Assembly (NCBI RefSeq): GCF_026210795.1
Contig: NC_089440.1
Location: 3,844,001 to 3,908,000, forward strand
DNA length: 64,000 bases
Reading direction: 5' to 3'
DNA from: Rhizophagus irregularis
Lineage: Eukaryota > Glomeromycota > Glomeromycetes > Glomerales > Glomeraceae
The notes beneath the pieces are model-generated. The model ran no database searches and was not told the DNA's origin. It worked only from the letters and a program-made list of their open reading frames with translations. This document shows positions 50,888 to 64,000 of the stretch, in pieces; within the stretch, counting starts at the first letter, position 1, and each line of letters opens with the position of its first letter. Made by a program: the position numbers and the translations under genes.

Positions 50888-53177
50888 ATGTCGTTAGATT
50901 TTTCTCAAATTTTAGGTATCTCTTTTTTAGAGTAGAGTTTAAGAGTTACTTCGTCAGCACACGTATTAAAACACGAAAAATTTTTACTGAATCGTTTCAA
51001 ATTTCAATTTCAAGCTCCTAGTTTAAATGAAGTCTCCATAGCAGAAATCGAGGGAAAAATTTGTGAGTTGTACGCAGTACTTCAAAAAAATTGTGAATTT
51101 TTAATTCATTTGGCTTTCCTTTAGTGAATTTAGGATGTGCCAAGGATCAAAACCTCACACATTACATAAATTCCGAGGTTTGTTAAATATTATTTATTAT
51201 TATGTGTAATACGCTAAAAATTAACATTTTATTTACGTTTATTAGGGTATTGTGTTTCCAAACCTGCAAGTCCCTTATCAACTTTCGCATCCAGATTTAG
51301 TTCACCTTGGTACACGAAGAGTTGTAACTGACCTACCAACGTCACCCACCGCTTATGGACGATTTATGGATTCAGTTAAGCATTCGATTGAGTAAGTTTC
51401 TTTTTATAAAATAATTCCCTTTTGTTTTATAATATCACTCATCATTAATCTTATTTTAAAAAGTGAGCAAATAAATCAAGCTCAAACATATATACAAGAA
51501 GTAACTCAAAATATTAAAGATATGCTTCCATCATTCTTGAATAATTACATTTTTAATGCCGATACCGAAGAATATATGCAATCGCTTCGTATGAAAATAG
51601 ATCGTTATCCTGCGAAAATTATTGATTGGCATCCATATTTTTCTATATTTGCAGTAGCCCATAGAGTGGATGTCATTTTGCTATATGATTTACGTGTTGA
51701 AGGTGAGGATTCAGATACTTAATAAAATGTTTAAAAAACGAACCAGATTAATATATTTAGTTGAATTCTAGAATGGTTTCCCGAAGTCTTAGAGAATAGT
51801 TTGCAAAAGGAGATTACATGTATGGCTTGGAAGCCATTAGGCGGAAATATCTTAGCAGTCGGATGTCGGTATGTTTTCAACCAAAAAATAAAATATATAC
51901 GTATGAATAATATTTTCTCATTAAATTCTTTTAAATAATTTATTAAGACGTGGAATTTGTTTATGGGAACTTTCACTTGAACAGAAGAAAGAATCGGTAC
52001 CAACGCGTCTTCCCGCGTGGATGCGTCACCTTCATTACCCTGGACACGAAAATATTGTTTCGTTAGCTTGGCATCCACATGGATAATATCCTTAATTATT
52101 CCACGAAATTTTATTAATAATTATAACAATTATAATAATGTAATCTTTGACTTGTGACATAACCTCATTAGCAACAGGTTCGGCGGATGGTTCAGTAATT
52201 CTTTGGGATACAGCGTTTGAAACAGGAACACCTTTAACAAGAAATCGCAAAGTTACGTTTCTGAGCTGGAGTCCTGTTGGAGAATTTTTATTTTCATCAT
52301 CATTGTAAGGTATTTTAGATAAAGTTATCGACATTCTTGTGCGTATTGTTTATATTAATCAAGTAATGTTATATAGAGACGGTAAAATTGAAGTATGGGA
52401 GACTCAACGATGGACATCCAAAACAATAACTTCGAATGGGTATCCCGTCGAGGTGAATTAATTTTTAATTATTTATTGCTTTTCTAAATAACTTATTATC
52501 CTGAAAAAAAATTTTTTTTTTTAAGACAGGATGTTGGACAACAGATGGACGTGCTTTATTCTTGGGATTCGACGGATATGAGGGTGAAATTCTTGTACTT
52601 TCTATATCTCCAAACTTTGATTACGAATGGTTACCTAAAATAGATTTATCTCCAATTCCTGAATGGTATAATATGAATTCTTTGAATTTTAATGTAAAGT
52701 ATAAAATTTATATGTAACCATATAATGTTAACGTTTTCACATATCATCAGCGCTGGTATAGGAATTGAACAACTGGCAATTGATCCGAACGGCGAACGTC
52801 TTATTGCATGTTTCAAAAATACGCAATTGTTCAAAGATACACCATTGTTACTTGTTTTTGATGCTAAGTTACCATCGCAAGTGTCAAAGAAAGCCAATCT
52901 TTTGAATTTTCCAAGAACGATGCGAGGACCCGCATGGAATGATCCTGACGATCAAGGTGCATTTTTAACACAATCTGACCCCAAACCAGTATCCCTAAGC
53001 TTTGCTAAACAATTTACTAGAGGATCTTTATTAAGTCCGGTATGTATTATTAGGGTATCAATTTTTAAAACATAAAATTTATTAATTAATTTGTATAATT
53101 GGTAATTTAATTTTTAGGTATGGGGAGATGGCCAAATATCTTTTATACCATTTTTATACAATAAAGCTAATAAATAA
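50888..53177 (+). CDS. Aladin-like WD40 nucleoporin (AAAS), 5' end uncertain
   Basis: Nuclear pore component on the cytoplasmic face, anchored by Ndc1 in animals. Secure exons: 51125-51177, 51246-51391, 51464-51702, 51772-51868, 51948-52085, 52164-52304, 52377-52452, 52526-52665, 52751-53039 and 53118-53177, all phase-consistent. An upstream exon ending at 51062 (in frame from about 50951) is also clear. How it joins a start codon is not: ATG 50888 would need an intron of only about 30 nt. WD repeats are visible: IIDWHPYFSIFAVAH, ITCMAWKPLGGNILAVGCRRGICLWEL, IVSLAWHPHGY-SLATGSADGSVILWD, LSWSPVGEFLFSSS, and a last blade with VWGDGQISFIPFLY, like the animal protein's end. The intron at 52086-52163 is AT-AC (minor spliceosome type). 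No GT-AG choice preserves the fourth blade. Confidence 0.85.
52086..52163 (+). other. U12-type AT-AC intron in the aladin-like gene
   Basis: The exon reads AWHPHG plus ta. The intron begins ATATCCTTAA, an exact match to the U12 donor core (A/G)TATCCTT. It ends gacataAC, and tctttgac at 52144-52151 resembles the U12 branch consensus TTCCTTRAC, its A 13 bases before the intron end. The next exon starts ctcattagc, and the joined codon tac restores frame into SLATGSADGSVILWD. Without splicing, TAA follows GGA directly. No GT occurs within reach to serve as a usual donor. Confidence 0.85.
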
Positions 53178-53388
53178 ACTTAATATATTATTTGATGGTT
53201 AATAATTGCATAAATAGTAAAGTATTTAAATATTTTTTCTTAATTAACAAATTAGAAACTCATTTAATTAAGAGTAAATTGGTATAAAAAATTTATATTT
53301 AAACAAATTAAATTATGTTTCATTAGTGTCATCTATATAGAACAAAATCATAGCAAAATATATGAATTGCTTTCGAGGTTGGGTAAAG
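53178..53388. other. Convergent 3' spacer
   Basis: 211 bases, AT-rich, no gene. Confidence 0.4.
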
Positions 53389-54727
53389 TTACCACCCTCT
53401 CTTGGATAAAAGTTGATCGTCAGATAATGTGTCAATATTAATACCAACCTAAAATATTAACAAAATTACAGAAACGTTAACTAAATTCTTTCAATAATAT
53501 AATCAAACAATAAAATTTACCATTGCATCACCAAGATCCTCCGATACTTCGGCCAAAATTTTAGGATCATCAAAATGTGTAACAGCCTGAACAATAGCTT
53601 TGGCTCTTTTAGCAGGATCTCCAGATTTGAATATCCCAGAACCAACAAAAACTCCATCGCATCCAAGTTGCATCATCATAGCTGCATCGGCTGGTCTAAT
53701 AATATTAGAAATAACAAAATTAGTTAGGTATTTGGATGCATAAGTTATATTTAGAAATTTACTCACGTTGCTAAACCACCTGCGGAAAAATTTACAACTG
53801 GAAGTCTTCTAAGTTTGGCGGTCTCTTTTAACAAATTATAAGGTGCCTGTAATTCTTTGGCATAAGAAAAAAGCTCTTCTTCACTCATTAAAGAAGCTTT
53901 TCTAATCTCACGGGTAATAGTTCTCATGTGACGTACAGCTTCCACAACATTTCCTGTGCCAGCTTCGCCTTTAGTTCTTATCATTGCAGCGCCCTCATTA
54001 ATACGTCGAAGTGCTTCACCCAAATTTTTTGCGCCACATACAAAAGGAACTTTATAGTTGTGCTTATTTATGTGGTTCTCTTCATCGGCCGGTGTTAGCA
54101 CTTCAGATTCATCGATATAATCTATACCAATAGACTCTAAAATCTACAAAGATTGAATTAGATCGATAATTCAGTTAAATTGTTACAATAAAATACGTAC
54201 TTTACCTGAGCTTCAACGAAATGACCAATTCTAACTTTAGCCATCACTGGAATTGTGACAGCTTCTTTAATCTCTTTGATCATCTTTGGATCTGACATAC
54301 GTGCCACTCCACCTAAAAAATAGTAAATCGTTTATAAATAGTTCATTTTTAACTTGGCTAATTCATGATTCACGGTTCAATTACCTTGTATTCTAATATC
54401 AGCAGGCACACGTTCTAATGCCATAACAGCACATGCACCAGCCTCTTCGGCAATTCGAGCTTGTTCAGCATTAACCACGTCCATAATAACTCCTCCCTAT
54501 ATTTTTGAAATTCCATTATTTTTGCTCTCTCTACCCTTATTTATTTTGATTTGCTTTAAATGAATATTTCATAAAAAAACTTTATTAAAGGAAATTGACC
54601 AAACCTTTAAATTTTGGGCAAGTCCAGTTTTAACAGTAAATGTAGCCTGAGAGGTAATTCCATTTTGAGAAACTTTAGTCGAATATGATTCTTTGGATGC
54701 CAAATTAGCTGGAATGGAAAAAGACAT
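53389..54727 (-). CDS. Pyridoxal 5'-phosphate synthase subunit PDX1/SNZ
   Basis: Synthase subunit of the DXP-independent vitamin B6 pathway. It makes PLP from ribose 5-phosphate, glyceraldehyde 3-phosphate and ammonia delivered by the PDX2/SNO glutaminase. Six exons (54727-54605, 54496-54385, 54312-54206, 54143-53767, 53695-53521 and 53448-53389) give 317 residues. Landmarks: [22 protein letters not shown](M)[27 protein letters not shown] with the catalytic Lys, [32 protein letters not shown] with the second Lys, [31 protein letters not shown], and LSKRGW at the end. No PDX2 gene is in the window. Confidence 0.95.
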
Positions 54728-55176
54728 TTTATTTTATTTTTTATTTTTATTTTTATTTTTTTAAATTAAAAAAATCAACTGTTTAAATTAAAAAAAAAAT
54801 TTTTGATAAAAATTTTCGATTTATAATAATATATCTTCAATTACTAAATAAGGTAAATCTGATTGTCATTATTTATTATTCATTCATTATATAATCATTT
54901 CTTATAATTATAATTGAGTCTATTTTTAATAATTCCATTAAGAGTGTCGTCAAACGACAGTCAGACCAATAATCAGATTTTTTTTTATAGCTATCACTCT
55001 GCTTAATTACATAAATAAATTACATGGTTGAGATATACTAAATAAATATTATACAAAACGGCTATTTTTGAAGATCTTTGATCAAATCTATTCCATTTAT
55101 CTGTTCTACATTAATATTTAAAATAAAATTAGTTCGCAGTATTCATTAAATCACGTTAATCCCCAAATACCATTTA
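54728..55176. other. Spacer between PDX1 promoter and SERCA 3' end
   Basis: 449 bases, AT-rich. Minus-strand genes in tandem. Repeated attttattttt words lie just upstream of the PDX1 start. Confidence 0.4.
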
Positions 55177-59035
<3,859 letters not shown>

Positions 59036-59699
59036 TCTTGAAAAAGCAGACAATAAGACAGTATTTTTTTTAAAAAAAAACCAAAAAACTTTACAAATCT
59101 ATTTGAATTTGATCAAAATCTTTAATAACGTGTCTTTAATCAATTGGAAGTGACACATTTGTAATTCGATACTAATTTAGAAATGATAATTTTAATGACA
59201 GGGTGTTGGGACTGTGTTGGGGCGTTTAAAGTTTAAATTTGTAATCAACTTGACTAATTTATGAATCACGTGGTGGAGATTTTCATTGTCTCGCATCCAG
59301 TTTTCCTCGCCGCCCAAATCAGTACTTGAGCGCAAATCCACAAAAAGCATTTTTGTTTTTATTTTTTTTTTTTAAAAAAAAAGATAAATCTTACAATGGA
59401 AACGTTTTATTTATCGTCATATGATCCAATTTTCCTAATACTAAAAAAAGCATTATATGCGATCATACTATAGCCAATAGTTGGATGGAAGGATGTCTAT
59501 TGATCTGGTATGAATACATGACAATCACATGGGTGTATTTAAAACGAAAATAAATCACTCAAAGAAAATATGAAAATGAAATGTAAGATTGTCTGAAGGA
59601 TCCTTTCTCTCCAAGCTACTATAATCTCCTTTTTTCCTCTATAAAATATATTCCTTATTTTTCTGCGAGAGATAAAAATAAATAATTAAATATCAAATG
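59036..59699. other. Spacer upstream of SERCA, no supported gene
   Basis: 664 bases with the SERCA promoter on its left side. Nothing recognised on the right. Confidence 0.4.
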
Positions 59700-59739
59700 T
59701 GAACATGGATCAAAGACATAAACCAATATTTGCCGAAGC

Positions 59740-60360
59740 ATTTTCTAATTTTCGATTATTTAGACAAATACGAACATGATTTTGACGAAACAGCTATTCG
59801 TTGTTATCATGTATATTTTTGAAAAAGTTGACTCTTGCCTCGTCCTTACGGAAGTTTATGATGAAGAACATATACCAACTCAGCTTCAGGGGTCTATACT
59901 CTGTTCTTAGTGAGAAAGTACTAGGTGACGGATTTTGTGATAACGGAGCCAGGGTTGTTTTAAAATACTGCTTCCATCATTATAATATCTCGTGAAATGG
60001 GTAGTTGTTAAAGAAAGTTCTTTTATAGTAATATTGCTTGGTATTACGTTAATACGTCAGAACCTAATCTTATTACTTTTGACAAAATAGTTCCCAATCG
60101 GAATTAATTTAAATAGCGGTTTGATTTTTGACGAATTAAGAATGCTTACTTTTAAGCGAGGCATTAATCGAATGACTTTGGCTTGTGGAAATGGTTCAAC
60201 GAGTTGTGTTGCTTTAGAGAAGCGTTTAGGATTATAAACCAATCCATGGGTAAGGCTACAGTCAATGTAAGAAAGAGAACATATAATTGAAAGTGATAGA
60301 TTATTTGAATGGACAGATAATTTCGAGAAAAGCAATCATAATAGTGATGGCCGATCATAA
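59740..60360 (+). pseudogene. Relic of a diaminopimelate epimerase-like (DapF) gene
   Basis: Three signature segments of DapF lie in order on the plus strand but in three different frames. FCDNGARVVLKY (59933-59968) stands for the first active-site Cys region, CGNGAR in the family. SEPNLITF (60057-60080) stands for the substrate-binding GEPH/GNPH region. KRGINRMTLACGNGSTSCVAL (from 60154) stands for ERG..TLACGTG with the second active-site Cys. Spacing between the two Cys codons is about 83 codons, against roughly 144 in E. coli DapF, so segments are deleted as well as frameshifted. Protein-like runs also lie upstream (59760-59910). Fungi make lysine by the aminoadipate route, so a bacterial origin by transfer is the natural reading, but this is inference. 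The product cannot be made. Confidence 0.5.
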
Positions 60361-60547
60361 ATATAATTAATTTAAGCTTAATAATCAATTTATTGAAATT
60401 ACATTTTAAATAATGAGATTGTATCATTTTTATTTTTTTTTGGCATGATGTCATGATTCGTGTTAAATTACTCGCCTAAGTTTTATGTACAAATGAAAAC
60501 AAAAAGCAATAAAATACTATGAAAATTGGAGTTGTAAAATAGGATAT

Positions 60548-61903
60548 TTAAATTTGTTTAACCACGTTTGGTGGTAAATAATTTAAAGTTTTATCAGAAG
60601 AATTGGAATCACTGTTTTCAAAGGTGATAAGACGACTCGTATAAATTGCATCAGGATGCTTATTAAAACTAGTATCCAACTCGGATATCTTTTCATCAGC
60701 AGTAATAAAAGCATTAGATAAAACATTGTCTTCTTGAGTTAAATTCCACCAATTATTGAATGTGTGTGCTAAAAATCTAGCATCCGGACGTTCAGAAGGA
60801 TTCATGTGGAAACATTGAGTCGCTAATCTGACATAATTTTCAGGAGTTCCTTCAGCGAATGAAGGTCTTAAGCCTTCACAAATTTCAATCGCAAGTTTTG
60901 TATCGTGTGGACGATCAACAAATGGCGGGATTCCAGACGAAAGTTCTGCCATAATAATTCCAATACAATATATGTCGGCGCTTTTTGTATACTTTTTTCC
61001 TTGTAATACTTCTGGAGCAAAATAAGGCAAAACTCCGTATAATCCATCCAACGCTCCTCCTTTATTAGCAGGACGAGACAAACCTAAATGAGCAAGTTTA
61101 GCTACGGTCACAATTTTTCCGTCTTTTTTAACCTGGCCTACAAGTATGTTTCCGGGGTGAAGGTCTCGATGTGTAAACCCAGCTTTATGAATCGTTAAGA
61201 GATTTCCGCTAATATTACGAAGCAAATATAATTTACTGGACCAATCAAGGCCTGCAAAATCATTTTGAAGGAAATTACGTAGATCATGATATGGTGCTAA
61301 TTCAGTCACCATAATATAATCGTGAGTTTCTGGATCTTGAGTAATTCCGAAAAACCGGAGGAATCCATGATCAAATCTCATTTTTTCAACATGAGATGGT
61401 GTAGCAGAAACACAACGATAATGAGTTTGAAGCTATAAAAAATTTTGTAAAAATCAGCAATATTTTTTATATTTTTTTTTTTTAATCAATTAAAGTACCT
61501 CGTTAATATATTCTGATGTCATATCTTGTGAATTTTTGATGCTTTTCAATGCAACAGGTCTAGCTTTCGAAGGAGCAGCCCAAGAAAGTCTCTTTTCAAG
61601 ATCATACCATTCAGCTGAATAAACAATACTAAAACCACCTTCGCCGATTTCGTTAATATTAATAAACCGATTGTACGGAATCCATTCTAAAAATGGATCC
61701 GTTCTATTTTTAGCCTTAAGTTGCGTTTCTTTCATGAATTGGTCAATTCCTTTATGACCACTGGTCCAACCTTTTGTCAATCGTTGGGAATCACATCGAC
61801 ACCAAGCCTCATTATCGCGCAAGCGTTTCCAATGTAAGTAAGGGTATTTACATTTTTTTCTTCCAGCAATAAAAGAGGATTGCCGTGAATTTTTATTACC
61901 CAT
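60548..61903 (-). CDS. Protein kinase-like protein with degenerate DFG motif, putatively N-myristoylated
   Basis: Tyrosine-kinase-like fold. Exons 61903-61499 and 61432-60548 give 429 residues. The N-terminus MGNKNSRQ fits the myristoylation pattern MGxxxS with following basic residues. A conserved pre-kinase block (WCRCDSQRLTKGWTSG..ID, KAKNRTDPFLEWIPY) typical of the mycorrhizal kinase expansions precedes the catalytic domain: glycine loop GEGGFSIV, VALKSI (ATP Lys), HRDLHPGN (catalytic Asp and Asn), then KLAHLGLSRP where relatives have ADLGLSRP. The metal-binding Asp of the DFG-equivalent is therefore His (codon CAT for GAT). The activation segment ends YFAPEVLQG, and the C-lobe has DIYCIGIIMAEL and NPSERPDA. 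It may be a pseudokinase. The tail after the kinase is Ser/Asp-rich. Confidence 0.88.
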
Positions 61904-63339
61904 ATTTTGCGCAATAAAAATTTTTTGATATTTGTGTATTTAATTTTCGTATTATAAAATATTTTGGAAAAATCGGATTTTTTTTTTCTTAAAAAAAAGA
62001 AAAAAGAAAAATATTTTTATCCCTAGAAAAAAAAACAAAAATTTTATTTTGGAGGAGAGGCAGAGTGAAATTAATTATACTCGTGAATTTTTTTTTTCAT
62101 TTATAATAAATTTTGTAGATCCCATATAAAGAATTATTCAATGAAATTTTGTTAAACAGTCCTTGTGATATACAACATTGTTTTTTATTCGGCCCTTTTA
62201 TATAAAAAATGCATTAAGAAAGTTTTTATTTTGAACAAGGTTACCTCGATGTTTGTTTATAAGTTTTTTTTTAGAAGAGATTGCAAGAGATTAGCTTCAA
62301 GCCTTTTCATTTTATTAATTTACCGTGGCTGATAAATATGTTGCACTAAAAATCCTTTACAACCAAATCAAGATATTAACAAGATCGCTAAATGTTGTGT
62401 AATGTATATATCTTTCCCGCCGTCTCCCATCCCTAACAGCTTTTTTTATTTAATTAATTATAGAGTCGTACAATCAATCAGTGATAATGCACATGAATGC
62501 ATTAATTTTGCTCGAGCGTACTACCATTTACTTATTCCCGATTATTCCGATGTGAATTTATGATTACAAGAGTTCCACATGTAAAAAGAGCAACAAGTTT
62601 ATAGTCGAAATTTTTGGTTAGGAAATTTGATATTATTATAATATCAAGTTAAACTGCACAGTTTAGAACAATATGAAGATAGGTAAATGCGTTTCTATCA
62701 TATGAATTGCATATTTTTGATATTTTTGGTTGTGGTTATCTTATCAAAGAGTACATTATTCTTCATAGTTACTAACCTATTAAAAAGAAATGTGTGTCTG
62801 GAGAACGTCCGAAAATTTCCGAAAAGGAAACCACTGAACTTCGTGACGATCTGACGGGATAGGCTTCTTGCATCCGTGCATCCAATATTGTGATCTGTCT
62901 TAAGTTTGGCTTGGAATTGAATTTAGTATGTTAAAATTATTCTGTAATTGTTTTTGATGACAAGTGCCTCTAGATACTCATCTTTAATAATGCATCTAGT
63001 CGAAATGGTCGTCTTGAAATAATTCATAGGTTTGTTACGATTCCAATTTGGTTATGAAATTGCTATTACCGGAAACTGTTCTTCGATTGATCCTAATTCC
63101 TAAGGGCATGAAGAGCAATGATAGAACAAAACTTGGAGTTTTTATACAATTTAAAATGTTCTGATATAGCATTAATTCACAATGAGTAAGCTTCTTACAT
63201 TCTAGTATGGAAAATCTTATTCCTTAATAGAGGAAACCTGCACAATGATGTAATTTATGCATCGTCTGATAAGGCTGTACATTTTTTCACAAATATAATT
63301 TCTCTTTTTAACGAACGATCAAATTCAAAAATTAAGATT
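61904..63339. other. Intergenic region with coding-like but broken plus-strand runs
   Basis: Between about 62490 and 63250 several short plus-strand runs look protein-like (for example HECINFARAYYHLLIPDY near 62495 and SGERPKISEKETTELRDDL near 62795) but are broken by stops and frame changes. They may be remains of one or more decayed genes. I could not identify a family. The rest is AT-rich. Confidence 0.35.
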
Positions 63340-63998
63340 ATGAAGTATACGAACGATTTAAACGAGGATGCAATAAAAAAGCTCATAAATGGGCTAGATC
63401 AGGGAGAATTCTGTAATGAAATAATGAACTTGAATAGGGACGAGCTAGAACAGCATATGCATACTAAGTTCAATAAAGTCAAAGATGAGGCAAAAAAAAT
63501 CGTCGAGGATGTAGTCGAGGATATAAAGAATGAAGCTCAGTTACCCGAGGAGCCAAAGATGACAGGCGAGGAGACAGTCGAGGAACATAATACTAAGGTT
63601 AAAGGTAAACGACCCTGTTTTTACTGGAAATGAATTTTATCCATATCGTCTCACTACTCCCACACTATTTTAAAGCGTATGAAAAGAATTTAAACGAATG
63701 TAAAATATTTTATCTCTTGAATATGAATAATGTTAAACAAATCGTTAATTGGCTTTCCGAACTACAAAATACGATTACCACGTTTTTTAAGAATTTACGA
63801 TCCTGGATTGCATCCAAGATTAATAATATCTACACAAGGTAAATAGTTACTCTGAATCTTATCTTTTATTTTGTCTTTCCTTTCTCAGAATTAAGTTCAA
63901 TTATTTTTATTCTTCATTTCATTAGAATTCTCGAATTTTTTACTGAGATTGCAAAGATGTTTAGTCGATTGTATAAAATTATCTTTAAAAAAGATTAG
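63340..63998 (+). CDS. Small uncharacterised protein, three exons
   Basis: Exons 63340-63604 (donor GTAAAC), 63676-63838 (acceptor tttaaag, donor GTAAAT) and 63926-63998 (acceptor cattag, stop TAG) join in frame to 166 residues. The first exon is acidic and Glu/Asn/Lys-rich (DLNEDAIKKLINGLDQGEF), probably helical. The middle and end are amphipathic helices rich in Asn, Lys, Phe, Leu and Trp (IVNWLSELQNTITTFFKNLRSWI). No signal peptide, no transmembrane span strong enough to call, no known domain. Alternatively, reading through the first donor gives a 97-residue protein ending in a Pro-Cys-Phe-Tyr-Trp tail. Function unknown. Confidence 0.5.
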
Positions 63999-64000
63999 TC

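Noticed and set aside
50916-50945. A 30-nt intron to connect ATG 50888 with the aladin frame
   Set aside because: Far shorter than every other intron in the window, so the start is left unresolved.
60057-60454. Two minus-strand open frames
   Set aside because: They are antisense to the DapF-like relic, whose motifs are on the plus strand.

Overview
The window reads as nuclear DNA of a filamentous fungus. It is very AT-rich, most genes are cut by many short GT-AG introns, and the protein set is fungal. The base composition, gene style, BED-finger hAT elements and a tyrosine-kinase-like kinase of the expanded arbuscular-mycorrhizal type suggest Glomeromycotina, most likely Rhizophagus. That genus call is inference, not a database match.

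The left fifth (1-12.8 kb) holds no intact host gene. It contains a hAT transposase remnant with a stop codon, two families of small fold-back elements with 8-bp target duplications, a larger inverted-repeat element, a 5'-truncated LINE with a poly-A tail and 15-bp target duplication, and a decaying tandem array of 48-nt mini-exons with complete intron signals (4.6-5.9 kb).

From 12.85 to 61.9 kb the window is packed with conserved housekeeping genes. In order: eIF4G (-), a KTR-type mannosyltransferase (+), a Siw14-like phosphatase (-), a Sec9/SNAP-25 t-SNARE (+), histidyl-tRNA synthetase (-), a Drs2-class flippase (-), ALY/Yra1 mRNA export factor (+), a JMJD5-like JmjC protein (-), polynucleotide kinase/phosphatase (+), tryptophanyl-tRNA synthetase (-), PSMD5 proteasome chaperone (+), LAMTOR2 (-), homocitrate synthase (+), ribosomal protein uL24/L26 (-), an aladin-like nucleoporin (+), PDX1/SNZ vitamin B6 synthase (-), a SERCA Ca2+ pump (-) and a putative N-myristoylated (pseudo)kinase (-). 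Exon joins were worked out by hand. All the complete models close in frame, apart from the unresolved first exon of aladin. Genes mostly alternate strand, giving a run of head-to-head and tail-to-tail pairs.

Themes are translation (eIF4G, two tRNA synthetases, uL24), membrane traffic and lipid asymmetry (Sec9, flippase, mannosyltransferase), nuclear transport (ALY, aladin), nutrient signalling (LAMTOR2) and lysine and B6 biosynthesis.

The strongest unusual observations are: (1) a textbook minor-spliceosome AT-AC intron in the aladin gene; (2) the modular mini-exon array, whose introns place the branch point in the loop of a hairpin with compensatory changes; (3) a decayed gene at 59.9-60.2 kb carrying motifs of bacterial diaminopimelate epimerase; (4) a 200-bp tandem duplication of the 5' end of the tryptophanyl-tRNA synthetase gene, which carries a membrane-like leader. 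A small uncharacterised three-exon gene closes the window.
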